Positions 1 through 12,342 of a stretch of 64,000 nucleotides of DNA are shown here, piece by piece. This stretch comes from Bog-159 sp050008575 (GTDB taxonomy: Bacteria; Acidobacteriota; Terriglobia; Bryobacterales; Bryobacteraceae), in the NCBI GenBank assembly GCA_050008575.1, contig JBEKMJ010000020.1:1-64000 (forward strand). Direction: 5' to 3'. Made by a program: the position numbers and the translations under genes. The notes beneath the pieces are model-generated. The model worked only from the letters and a program-made list of their open reading frames with translations. It was not told where the DNA came from and searched no databases. Positions within the stretch are counted from its first letter, which is position 1. The number at the start of each line of letters is the position of its first letter.

Positions 1-1275
1 GTGCATTTACAGTTCGAGGGGATTCGGTGCTTCGCCGAGCCGCAGGATGCCGTGATTCGTCCGATTACGTTGTTGGTGGGGGAGAATAGCTCGGGGAAGA
101 CGACGTTCCTCGCCCTCTGCCGAATCGCCTACGCCATTGCCAACCGAATGCAAACGGTGCCGCTTTTCAATGAGGCGCCGTTCTTCCTAGGCGCGTACGA
201 ACAAATTGCAACCCGCCGCAGCGCGCGAAAGGGTCCCGTAGAGTCTTTTTCGGTTGCGATCCTTCTCGGCGGAGCCGTACCCTCCTCGCTTCGCTACGAG
301 TACGCGTCGCGCGTTGGCCAGCCTACCCCTCGTGCTTGGCGCTTGGAGGTTGGCGGTCTTGCCATCCAGCATACCGAGCAAGACGGAGTGCCGCCTTCAG
401 TCCTCATGCGTAGCTCGGGCCGCGAGGCCCGTTTTCCTTTCGCCCCCTTCGCGGACGGCGCGACTCAGGATCATCCGCCCGCCCTGTGGGGCAGCCTTAT
501 GGCCCCAGAGATCGAGGCGGCGGGAGGCGCGGGGGTCTTCACGCAGTCCGACTGGGAGTCCGTTGACCAGGCACTGCGATCCATCCAGCAGGAGCTTCGT
601 CGGCGACCTTACGCCATCGCGCCAATCCGAACCAGCCCGCTCCGAACCTACGATCCGATCAGCGCCGCACCGAGCCCAGAGGGTTCCCACATCCCTATGG
701 TCCTGGCCTCCCTGTCTCGATCGGCCCACCAGGAGCAATGGAACAGCGTGAGGTCGGACTTGAGGGAATTTGGATCGAAGTCCGGTCTCTTTGACGAAAT
801 AGAGATCGTCAACAAAGGCAAAAAGGACAGCGATCCCTTCCAAGTTGGAGTAAAGAGCGGCGGGCGGATGTTCAACCTCATTGATGTAGGTTACGGCGTG
901 AGTCAGGCGCTGCCGATTCTGGTCGAGACATTGCAGCGAGCGTCCCAGTTTGAGACCTTCTTGATTCAGCAGCCTGAAGTTCATCTTCACCCCAAGGCGC
1001 AGGCCGAGTTGGGCAGTTTCTTTGCCAATCAAACCGATCCGAAAAGGCGGTTCGTCATCGAGACTCATAGCGACTACTTGGTTGACCGCATCCGCATGGA
1101 GGTACGCCGGAGGTTACTCGAGCCCGAAGACGTCTCGTTGCTTTACTTCGAGCGCGGGAAGTCCGGCACCACGATCCACAACCTGGAACTTGACCGGAAC
1201 GGCACCATCACCAATCCGCCGCCCGGTTTCCGGCAATTTTTCCTTAAGGAAGAACTCGATCTCCTGGGTGTCTGA
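1..1275 (+). CDS. AAA family ATPase (OLD/RecF-like), possibly clipped at the 5' end
   Basis: A 424-residue ATPase of the RecF/SMC-like AAA class. The Walker A motif GENSSGKTT lies near residues 27-35. The C-terminal half has the expected switch region (ETHSDYLVDRIR) and a QQPEVHLHPKAQ segment that fits signature/Walker B. The N-terminus MHLQFEGIRCF is typical of this family, so the GTG at base 1 may be the true start, but nothing upstream is visible. The next gene begins 1 base after the stop and encodes a PIN-like protein, so the two are very likely co-translated. ATPase plus nuclease pairs of this shape are common in defence or toxin modules. That role is inferred from the pairing only. Confidence 0.85.
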   Translation: MHLQFEGIRCFAEPQDAVIRPITLLVGENSSGKTTFLALCRIAYAIANRMQTVPLFNEAPFFLGAYEQIATRRSARKGPVESFSVAILLGGAVPSSLRYEYASRVGQPTPRAWRLEVGGLAIQHTEQDGVPPSVLMRSSGREARFPFAPFADGATQDHPPALWGSLMAPEIEAAGGAGVFTQSDWESVDQALRSIQQELRRRPYAIAPIRTSPLRTYDPISAAPSPEGSHIPMVLASLSRSAHQEQWNSVRSDLREFGSKSGLFDEIEIVNKGKKDSDPFQVGVKSGGRMFNLIDVGYGVSQALPILVETLQRASQFETFLIQQPEVHLHPKAQAELGSFFANQTDPKRRFVIETHSDYLVDRIRMEVRRRLLEPEDVSLLYFERGKSGTTIHNLELDRNGTITNPPPGFRQFFLKEELDLLGV

Positions 1276-1276
1276 C

Positions 1277-1720
1277 GTGTGTCTCATTGTTGACGCAAAC
1301 GTCGCCCATAAGTTCCTTTTGCAGTCGAGCGCCATTACCCAGTGGCTCTCTAGGCCGCTTGGGAATCCACGCCTTGTTGCCGCTGGCAAGCTGCTGCGAG
1401 AGCTTGCCGCGAACGACGAAGTGAGAAAGAAGCTGGTGGAACTGGAGCGGGCCGGACGCCTGCGGTCCGCCGACGCTGAGAGATTACACCGGGAGGAACG
1501 ACGGCTTCGCGCCGCTGCAGTTTGCCTGTCCAACGACACTCACATACTGGCCTTAGCGATCGTCAGCGGCACCCGCACGCTTGCCACAAATGACAACACT
1601 CTGGCCACGGACTTCAAGAACAAACAAATCATCGACCAACCGCGAGGCCGCATCTACCGCGACCCGACGAAACACGCGCACCTGCTCCGCCACACCCCCT
1701 CCTGCGGCATCGCCCGCTAG
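1277..1720 (+). CDS. PIN-like domain protein paired with the AAA ATPase
   Basis: 147 residues from a GTG start immediately after the ATPase stop. The first strand reads CLIVDANVAHKFL, which fits a PIN domain with its first acidic metal ligand. A later segment (SNDTHILALAIVSGTRTLATND) resembles the PIN helix-strand carrying the remaining acidic residues. PIN domains are metal-dependent RNases. The GTG was chosen because the frame upstream lies inside the ATPase gene and gives no plausible protein. The 1-base spacing suggests translational coupling. It is probably the effector of an ATPase-nuclease module. Its substrate is unknown. Confidence 0.7.
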   Translation: MCLIVDANVAHKFLLQSSAITQWLSRPLGNPRLVAAGKLLRELAANDEVRKKLVELERAGRLRSADAERLHREERRLRAAAVCLSNDTHILALAIVSGTRTLATNDNTLATDFKNKQIIDQPRGRIYRDPTKHAHLLRHTPSCGIAR

Positions 1721-1760
1721 CCAACCACCGCGCAGTGGTGTACTATATGCCTGAACGACC

Positions 1761-2891
1761 ATGATTGCCGACAAGCGTGCCGACCTCGCAGGCCCTGGCA
1801 TCGGTGACTACGAGGAACTGGAGAAGATCCTTCCCCAGAATTACACTTCCCTTCTGACCCCCAAGGAGACCCAAAAGGCCATTTTCGCGGCCAAGAATTA
1901 CATCGAAGAAAACCTCTCGAAGGCACTGAACCTGATGATGGTGACGGTGCCCCTGATCGTGGACGTCGAGAGCGGCGTCAACGACTACCTGGACCGGGAC
2001 GGCTCCCGCACTCCCATCCAATTTCACATCTCCAACGACCACAACCAGCATCCCATCGATGCGCAGGTCGTGCAGGCGGCCACCAAGTGGAAACGCGTCG
2101 CCCTGCATCGCTTCGGCATGCAGCCGGGTGAAGGCCTCTCGACCGACATGCGCGCCGTGCGCAAGGACTACTTCCTGGACCACGATCACAGCGCCTACGT
2201 GGACCAGTGGGATTGGGAACGCGCCATCACCGCCGACCAGCGTAATCTCGATTTTCTGAAGGAGATCGTGGGCAAGATCTGGAAGGTCCTGGTGGATACC
2301 GAGCGTTACGTGCAGGATCTGTTCCCGCAACTGAAAACGAAGTATCCGAATCTTCCGGAGCGGCTCACCTTCCTGCACGCCGAGGATCTGCTGGACATGT
2401 ATCCGGACCTGCCGCGCAAGCAGCGCGAGACGGCCATCCTGCAGGAGTGCCCGGCCATCTTCATCGTCGGCATCGGCTGGACTCTGAAGGACGGGTATCC
2501 GCACGAAATGCGCGCGGCGGATTACGACGATTGGGTCACGCCCACGGTGTCGGCGGATGGCCGGCAAGTACACGGGCTGAATGGCGACATCCTGGTCTGG
2601 AACCATGTCACACAACGCCGCCACGAATTGACTTCCATGGGCATCCGGGTGAACGACAAGACGCTGCGGCAGCAACTGGAGATGACCGGCCAGCTCGATT
2701 TTCTTAATTATCCGTATCATCGCGCGATCCTGAATCACGAACTGCCGCTCAGTGTGGGCGGCGGCATTGGTCAGTCGCGCACGCTGATGCTGCTGTTGCG
2801 CAAAGCGCATCTGGGAGAGGTCAGCGTCACGGTCTGGCCGAAAGTGCTGAAGGAGATGTGCGCCCGGAAGAACATATTCGTACTGGAGTGA
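1761..2891 (+). CDS. asnA: aspartate-ammonia ligase (asparagine synthetase A)
   Basis: A 376-residue class II tRNA-synthetase-fold enzyme that makes asparagine from aspartate, ammonia and ATP in the cytoplasm. Recognisable AsnA blocks are the VPLIVDVESGVNDYL segment, the NDHNQHPIDAQVVQAA region, DQWDWERAI, and a C-terminal GGGIGQSRTLMLLLRKAHLGE block that corresponds to the class II motif 3 arginine region. It is somewhat longer than the E. coli enzyme (330 aa) because of an N-terminal extension. The ATG has no strong Shine-Dalgarno. It stands alone between the PIN gene and a palindromic repeat. Confidence 0.93.
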   Translation: MIADKRADLAGPGIGDYEELEKILPQNYTSLLTPKETQKAIFAAKNYIEENLSKALNLMMVTVPLIVDVESGVNDYLDRDGSRTPIQFHISNDHNQHPIDAQVVQAATKWKRVALHRFGMQPGEGLSTDMRAVRKDYFLDHDHSAYVDQWDWERAITADQRNLDFLKEIVGKIWKVLVDTERYVQDLFPQLKTKYPNLPERLTFLHAEDLLDMYPDLPRKQRETAILQECPAIFIVGIGWTLKDGYPHEMRAADYDDWVTPTVSADGRQVHGLNGDILVWNHVTQRRHELTSMGIRVNDKTLRQQLEMTGQLDFLNYPYHRAILNHELPLSVGGGIGQSRTLMLLLRKAHLGEVSVTVWPKVLKEMCARKNIFVLE

Positions 2892-2894
2892 CCT

Positions 2895-2945
2895 CGAGGC
2901 CGGCGGCCTACGAGGCCGCCGCAGGCTGCGAGCCTGCCCCACTTG
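2895..2945 (+). repeat. GC-rich palindromic intergenic repeat (family copy 1)
   Basis: Two adjacent hairpins lie after asnA: GGCGGCC-TACGA-GGCCGCC and GCAGGCT-GCG-AGCCTGC, followed by CCCAC. The second hairpin recurs almost identically in at least six other intergenic gaps of this window. It may act as a transcript end or REP-like element. Confidence 0.85.
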
Positions 2946-2994
2946 GGGCAAGAAGATTGCGTGCGCCATGCTGTATCTGCCAATATAGGCAGAC

Positions 2995-4434
2995 ATGGGT
3001 CTTCCACGCACGGTCTGCATTCTGGCCAGCATCTCGCTTTTGCTAGCGATGGCGTCGGGCGCCAACCTTGACGACGCCACGCGCAGCCTCTCCCGCGACA
3101 TCTTCCGCCAGTTGGTGGAGATCAATACCACCGACTCGGTCGGCAGCACCACGCTGGCCGCCGAAGCCATGCGCCAGCGCCTGCTCGCCGCAGGGTTCGA
3201 CCCCGTCGATGCCCAAGTCCTCGGCCCCAACGAGGGCAAAGGGAACCTGGTCGCACGCCTGCACGGTACCGGCGCGCACAAGCCGCTCCTGATCATCGGC
3301 CACATTGATGTCGTCGAAGCCCGCCGCGAAGACTGGACCACCAACCCGTTCGAGTTCGTGGAAAAGGACGGCTACTTCTACGGACGGGGGACGCAAGACA
3401 TGAAGGTCTCGGACGCCGCCGCGGTTACCGCATTCATTCGTTTCAAGCGGGAAGGCTACCGCCCCGACCGCGACATTATCCTGGCCCTCACCGCCGACGA
3501 GGAGGGCGGCAAATCGAATGGTGTCGATTGGCTGCTGCGCAATCATCGCGATCTGGTGGATGCGGAATTCGCCCTCAACCCGGATGGCGGCGGGGTCACT
3601 TCCGCCAATGGCAAACCAGTGAACCTGGATATCGAGGCCAGCGAGAAGCTCTACGCCGACTTCCAGCTAACCGCCACCAATCCGGGCGGCCACAGTTCGC
3701 TGCCCGTGCCGGACAACGCCATTTATCACATCGCGGACGCGCTCGCCCGCCTGCAGCGCGCGCCGTTTCCATTCGAGCTGAACGAAGTGACGCGCACCTA
3801 CTTTGAACGCCGCGCCAATCTCGAAACCGGGCAAACCGCCGACGATATGCGGGCCATCTTCCGCACGCCTCCCGACGAAGCCGCCATCGCCCGGCTTTCG
3901 GTGGATGCGCGCTACAACTCCACCATCCGCACCACCTGCATCGCCACGCGGCTCACTGCCGGCCACGCGAACAACGCGCTGCCGCAGCTCGCGCAGGCCA
4001 ATGTGAACTGCCGCATCCTGCCGGGCCATTCAGCCGAGGAGATTCGCCAGAAGCTGATCGCCATTTTCGCCGACCCCCAGGTCACCGTGCGTTTCGTGGA
4101 CAACTCGTACAACGTGACGGATCGCGCGCCGGACGCCACGGCGTTCCCGCCCATCCTGCCCAAGCCCGAAATCCTGCGTCCCCTGGAACATGTTGCCGCG
4201 CAAATGTGGCCGGGCGTGCCCGTGATTCCGGACATGGAAACGGGCGCTTCCGACAGCATCTACACCATCGCCGCCGGCATTCCAACTTATGGCGTGAACG
4301 GCGTGGCCATCGATCAGGACGATGTGCGCGCGCACGGCAAGGATGAACGCGTCCGCGCGTCCGCGTTCTACGACGGCGTGGAGTTCTTCTACCGGTACTT
4401 GAAGGAGTTGACTGGTCATGCCCCAGTACCATAG
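2995..4434 (+). CDS. exported M20 family metallopeptidase
   Basis: 479 residues with an N-terminal signal peptide (hydrophobic residues about 8-22, then SGAN). This is the M20/M25/M40 di-zinc hydrolase family. The expected ligands are visible: H103-x-D105 in IGHIDVV, D135 in GRGTQDMK, and E169/E170 in TADEEGG, with a C-terminal METGASDS...YGVNG block for the last ligands. The inserted dimerisation domain is indicated by NPGGHSSLP near the middle. It probably removes N- or C-terminal residues from peptides, or hydrolyses N-acyl amino acids, outside the cytoplasm. Substrate cannot be read from sequence. It is monocistronic or reads into the transporter 50 bases downstream. Confidence 0.88.
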   Translation: MGLPRTVCILASISLLLAMASGANLDDATRSLSRDIFRQLVEINTTDSVGSTTLAAEAMRQRLLAAGFDPVDAQVLGPNEGKGNLVARLHGTGAHKPLLIIGHIDVVEARREDWTTNPFEFVEKDGYFYGRGTQDMKVSDAAAVTAFIRFKREGYRPDRDIILALTADEEGGKSNGVDWLLRNHRDLVDAEFALNPDGGGVTSANGKPVNLDIEASEKLYADFQLTATNPGGHSSLPVPDNAIYHIADALARLQRAPFPFELNEVTRTYFERRANLETGQTADDMRAIFRTPPDEAAIARLSVDARYNSTIRTTCIATRLTAGHANNALPQLAQANVNCRILPGHSAEEIRQKLIAIFADPQVTVRFVDNSYNVTDRAPDATAFPPILPKPEILRPLEHVAAQMWPGVPVIPDMETGASDSIYTIAAGIPTYGVNGVAIDQDDVRAHGKDERVRASAFYDGVEFFYRYLKELTGHAPVP

Positions 4435-4484
4435 TTGCCTGGCCTGCTTGAACCTGGGCCAACCCTTTGCTTAAATAGAAGACA

Positions 4485-5939
4485 TTGAGCATCCCGGCGC
4501 TTTCCCCACTCCCCACGCAGGACGCGGAACCGCGCCCACTGGCGATCTCCGCCAAACTGCTGTACGGCGTGGGTGAAATACCCATCACCGTGTTGATGGT
4601 CCTGTCGGGACTGTTTATCCTGTTCTTCTACAATTCCGTGTTGGGACTGCCGGCCGTACTGGTGGGCGTTGGCCTTTCCGTCACCCTGGCGCTGGATGCG
4701 ATCACCGATCCTCTAATTGGCCACCTGTCGGACCGCAGCCGCAACCGCCTGGGCCGCCGCCATGCCTTCATGTTGCCGGGGGCGGTGGGCATGGGGCCTT
4801 GTTTCTATTTGCTGTTCAGCCCGCCGCGCACGCTGGGGCACACGGGCCTTTTTATCTGGCTGCTGGGCTCCATGATTGCTTTGCGCGCCACCAGCGCGAT
4901 CTACCGGATTCCGTACCTGGGTCTGGGAGCCGAAATCAGCCGGGACTACGATGACCGGACCAGCACCATGGCCGTGCGCGCGGTATTCGGATTATTGGGG
5001 ACGCTGGCGGCCGCGGGACTTTCCTTCCTATTGTTCTTCCCGGCGACGGCGGATGGCTCAGAGCCGAAACTGCACTATGAGGGCTACCCCCATCTCGGGC
5101 TGGCCTTCGGCGCGCTGATGAGCGTTTGCGGCCTGATCTCATTTTTCGGCACGCTGGGACATCGCACGATGGGCGCGGGCAAATCCACTTTGGCGCCGTC
5201 GTTCCTTTCCGCTTTTCGCATTTCCATGCAAAACCCCGAATTCCGGAAGCTGTGGGGCTCCTCGACCACATTCTTTCTGGCGGTGGTCCTGAACGCCAGC
5301 ATGGCGATCCAATACTTCACGTGGTATGCGCGCATCAGCGGCGGCGGAAACTTGAGCGCGATTCAGACCTCTTTTTACATTGGGGCGCTGCTGGGCGTGT
5401 TCCAGTGGATGGCCCTGTCCCGCCGCGCCGAAAAACGCACCTTGTGCATGGTGGCGGTGACGGCGACGGCTGCGCTTTTGCTGATGGCCACGCTGCTGAT
5501 TGGAGAAGGGCGGCTGTTCGGCACGGGTCACGTCATGCCCCTAATCATAGGGAGCATTGTAGGCGGCATGTTCGCCAGCGCGGTCTGGGTGATTCCGCCT
5601 TCCATGGTGGCCGACGTGGCCGACACCGACGAGTTGAAGACCGGCCTGCGCCGCGAAGGCATCTACTTTGGTATTTCGAATTTCGGCGAGAAGATCGCCG
5701 CGGGCGGCGCGTTGCTTCTATCCGGCACGCTGCTGAGCCTGTTCGGGAAACTGTCGCACGGCGCGCCGCAGGGCGCTCCGGCCGCCACGCCTTACCTCGG
5801 TATTCTATATGGCGCGGTGCCGGCGGTGTTGCTGATGGTTTCGCTGCTCTTCATCATTCCTTACCGCCTGAACCGGAAAACGGTGCACGGCATCCAGCGC
5901 GAACTGGCCGCGCGCCGCTCCCCCAGCCCAGCGTCTTAG
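4485..5939 (+). CDS. MFS/GPH family sugar:cation symporter-like transporter
   Basis: 484 residues with about 12 hydrophobic segments. The loop DAITDPLIGHLSDRSRNRLGRRHAFM between segments 2 and 3 is the glycoside-pentoside-hexuronide (GPH) transporter signature, and PPSMVADVADTDELKTG in the second half is also family-typical. It should sit in the inner membrane and import a sugar or similar solute with a cation. The start is a TTG. An in-frame TAG lies three codons upstream and the next GTG would cut into the first membrane span, so TTG is the only sensible choice. Substrate unknown. Confidence 0.85.
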   Translation: MSIPALSPLPTQDAEPRPLAISAKLLYGVGEIPITVLMVLSGLFILFFYNSVLGLPAVLVGVGLSVTLALDAITDPLIGHLSDRSRNRLGRRHAFMLPGAVGMGPCFYLLFSPPRTLGHTGLFIWLLGSMIALRATSAIYRIPYLGLGAEISRDYDDRTSTMAVRAVFGLLGTLAAAGLSFLLFFPATADGSEPKLHYEGYPHLGLAFGALMSVCGLISFFGTLGHRTMGAGKSTLAPSFLSAFRISMQNPEFRKLWGSSTTFFLAVVLNASMAIQYFTWYARISGGGNLSAIQTSFYIGALLGVFQWMALSRRAEKRTLCMVAVTATAALLLMATLLIGEGRLFGTGHVMPLIIGSIVGGMFASAVWVIPPSMVADVADTDELKTGLRREGIYFGISNFGEKIAAGGALLLSGTLLSLFGKLSHGAPQGAPAATPYLGILYGAVPAVLLMVSLLFIIPYRLNRKTVHGIQRELAARRSPSPAS

Positions 5940-5989
5940 TAGGGGAGCGCCATGCGCTGCCGCTGGTTTAAGCTTGCGATACTGGTCCC

Positions 5990-6292
5990 ATGGCCACTGA
6001 AACCACCCGGCTGTCAGCGAAAGGCCAGGTGATCCTGCCCAAAGCAATTCGGGACGCGCACGGTTGGAGCGCGGGAACCGAATTCGCAGTCGAGGAGGCG
6101 CCTGGAGGAGTCACCTTGCGTCCCTCGAGGCCGTCGCCGCCCTCACGTTTGGAGGACGTGGCGGGCTGCCTGCGCTACACCGGCCGCCCTAAGACCCTTC
6201 TGCAAATGGAGAAGGCGATTGCGAAGGAGGCCAAGGAGCGCCGTGATCGCGGCCGATGTCCGGCAGGCGGCGCGGGCATCTGCGCTTTTTGA
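5990..6292 (+). CDS. AbrB/MazE/SpoVT-type antitoxin
   Basis: 100 residues. The N-terminal 45 form a swapped-hairpin AbrB DNA-binding domain (RLSAKGQVILPKAIRDAHGW...GTEFAVEE). The tail LLQMEKAIAKEAKERRDRGR is the usual toxin-binding helix of VapB-like partners of VapC toxins. After RRDRGR the frame continues with about 10 unrelated residues (CPAGGAGICAF) because it runs into the truncated toxin gene. The original stop therefore seems to have been lost in the deletion that damaged the toxin. It probably once autoregulated a vapBC operon and may still bind DNA. Confidence 0.78.
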   Translation: MATETTRLSAKGQVILPKAIRDAHGWSAGTEFAVEEAPGGVTLRPSRPSPPSRLEDVAGCLRYTGRPKTLLQMEKAIAKEAKERRDRGRCPAGGAGICAF

Positions 6293-6465
6293 AACGGAAG
6301 AAATCTGGTTGTCCAAGGCCGTGATTCTGGAGGCGGAATGGGTCTTGCGCAGTCTCTATCGGTTCCGCCGCTCGCAAGCGCAAACGATGAAACACTGGTG
6401 GAGCGAAGGGGCTGGGCGTGCGCGGCGTCACTCTGCTCCACGTGTAGTTGCTGGCAACGTGTACG
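6243..6465 (+). pseudogene. degenerate VapC-type PIN toxin
   Basis: Starting from a GTG overlapping the antitoxin tail, the frame reads VIAADVRQAARASALFETEE then ILEAEWVLRSLYRF, which are normal VapC segments. The stretch that normally separates VIA-D from RQAARA is missing; intact relatives carry a TNVLVR-like strand there. The first catalytic aspartate region is therefore gone. After about residue 50 the VapC-like reading seems to continue in another frame (GVRGVTLL), suggesting a frameshift. The carB stop on the other strand abuts the end. It is a non-functional toxin relic. Confidence 0.65.
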
Positions 6466-6467
6466 CC

Positions 6468-9683
<3,216 letters not shown>

Positions 9684-9686
9684 CGG

Positions 9687-10826
<1,140 letters not shown>

Positions 10827-10835
10827 CTCGATGGT

Positions 10836-10841
10836 CCTCCT
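10836..10841 (-). promoter_or_regulatory. Shine-Dalgarno deciding the TTG start of carA
   Basis: A perfect AGGAGG on the minus strand, nine bases from the TTG codon, with no ATG or GTG at suitable spacing in that frame. It supports TTG initiation. Confidence 0.75.
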
Positions 10842-10898
10842 GGGGATTGAATCAAGCCCATTTTAGCAGGGGCGGAGTGGGCGCGCTAGAATGATCGT

Positions 10899-11450
10899 AT
10901 GGCGACTGCGACGCTAATCACCTCGGCGGAGTTCCTGGCACGGCCGGATGAGTTCGACCAAAGCGGCAACCGGATCAAGGACGAACTCATCGGCGGAGAG
11001 ATCGTCCAAATGCCCGACGCGTCCAAACGGCACGATATAACCAAGAGCAACATCGCGGAGACTCTGATACTTTATCTGCACGCGTATACCGGATCCCGCC
11101 TCAAAGTGCTGATCGAGGCTGGGTTTGTCGTAGCGGAGCAAGACACCTTGGCCCCCGACGTGGCGGTGGTGCGCATAGAACGTCTCGCCGAAGAAGGCCG
11201 GCTGATCAACGGCGCTCCAGAGATCGCCATCGAAGTGGTTTCGCCCACGGACACAGTTGGCGGGATTAGAAAAAAGATAAAGGCATACCTCGGACACGGA
11301 GCTGTTTCGGTTTGGATTTTCTATGAAGAGGGCTCGATAGCGGTGCATACGGCTACCGGCGTCCGCGAACTGACGGGCGACCAACCGCTGGAAGATCCGC
11401 TGCTGCCCGGCTTCTCCGTGCCTGTCTCCAAATTCTTCGCCCAGCCGTGA
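10899..11450 (+). CDS. Uma2 family (DUF820) putative endonuclease
   Basis: 183 residues of the Uma2/DUF820 family, a PD-(D/E)xK-like fold common in cyanobacteria, Acidobacteria and Planctomycetes. Visible active-site-like pieces are LAPDVAVV (acidic residue), EIAIEVVSPTD (E before VxSP) and KKIKAYLGHG (lysine), in the expected order. The cellular role of the family is unknown and it is usually highly multiplied. The gene is divergent from carA. A TAGAAT box lies a few bases before the ATG. Confidence 0.85.
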   Translation: MATATLITSAEFLARPDEFDQSGNRIKDELIGGEIVQMPDASKRHDITKSNIAETLILYLHAYTGSRLKVLIEAGFVVAEQDTLAPDVAVVRIERLAEEGRLINGAPEIAIEVVSPTDTVGGIRKKIKAYLGHGAVSVWIFYEEGSIAVHTATGVRELTGDQPLEDPLLPGFSVPVSKFFAQP

Positions 11451-11466
11451 TGCGGCGAAGTTGAAT

Positions 11467-12342
11467 TTAATTCCGCCGGCCCAGCACCGCCTCCACGAAA
11501 TCCCCCAACTGCTCAGCCGTAAACTCGTTGCCCTCGAAATTGGCCGCTAACTTTCCCTGCCGATCGATAATGACGGTGTGCAGGGAATGCGTCAGGGCCC
11601 CTTCACCCGGCCAGAAGTTGACACCGAACCGGCGGCATACCTTCTTGACCTCGGACTCCGGCCCGGTGAGAAAGTGCCACGATTGGGCGTCGGCCTTCCA
11701 CGTGGCGGCGTATCGGGCAAGCACCTCCGGCGTGTCGTGCACCGGATCGATCGTGACACTCAGCAGCACCAGGTCGTTTCCCATCCTGTCCGCGAAGCGT
11801 TTCTTTATCCGTCCGAGGTTATTCGACAGCCGGAAGCAATAATTTGGCAATGGACAACTGGTGTATATGAATGAGGACACCAGCACCTTGCCCGCGAGTT
11901 GCGACAGAGCGACGCTGCGGCCGGTTTGGTCTGTGAGCGTAAAATCCGGAATCGGCGCGCCGAGGGCCACTTCACCCGCCGCCGGGTCCGCACGTTCGAG
12001 ACCCGCCAGGAGTTGCAATCGGCGCGCTTGCATAGGTTCCAACTCCGTGCTCTGGTATTGACGAACGCGGAGGTTTTCGGCATAGGCGTCGTCGTTGGTG
12101 ACCACCAGTGTGAAGTCCACCAGCGCGCTCGGCTGCAGCGCATCCAGCATCTTGCGATCGTGGACTGGAATGGGCATTACCATAGCCTCCATGTATCCGG
12201 GGATCGCCGTGCAGGACGCAACAAAGGTCCGGTGCGTTTGATCTATTTTCAACACCAGGCCGGTCACGGGATAACGTTGGGCCGCCGATATACTTCCGGC
12301 GCCGACGCAGACGATCGTCGCGAACGCGATGCTTCGCATCAT
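11467..12342 (-). CDS. SCO1/SenC-family protein with CusF-like N-terminal domain
   Basis: 291 residues with a signal peptide (first about 21 residues). Residues 24-95 (YPVTGLVLKIDQTHRTF...AMVMPIPVHD) look like the small CusF-type copper-binding barrel. Residues 125-290 are a thioredoxin-fold SCO domain that in other bacteria delivers copper to cytochrome oxidase Cu-A. The copper/redox Cys pair is C163 and C169 in SCPLPNYC, a CxxxxxC spacing instead of the classical CxxxC. H252 in THSLHT fits the conserved His. The start ATG overlaps the stop of the upstream FG-GAP gene by 4 bases, so the two are translationally coupled. Confidence 0.85.
   Translation of the reverse strand: MMRSIAFATIVCVGAGSISAAQRYPVTGLVLKIDQTHRTFVASCTAIPGYMEAMVMPIPVHDRKMLDALQPSALVDFTLVVTNDDAYAENLRVRQYQSTELEPMQARRLQLLAGLERADPAAGEVALGAPIPDFTLTDQTGRSVALSQLAGKVLVSSFIYTSCPLPNYCFRLSNNLGRIKKRFADRMGNDLVLLSVTIDPVHDTPEVLARYAATWKADAQSWHFLTGPESEVKKVCRRFGVNFWPGEGALTHSLHTVIIDRQGKLAANFEGNEFTAEQLGDFVEAVLGRRN

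Noticed and set aside
1743..3344. 533-codon open frame antisense to asnA and the M20 peptidase gene
   Set aside because: It runs opposite two clearly conserved genes, has no recognisable domain, and results from high-GC third positions.
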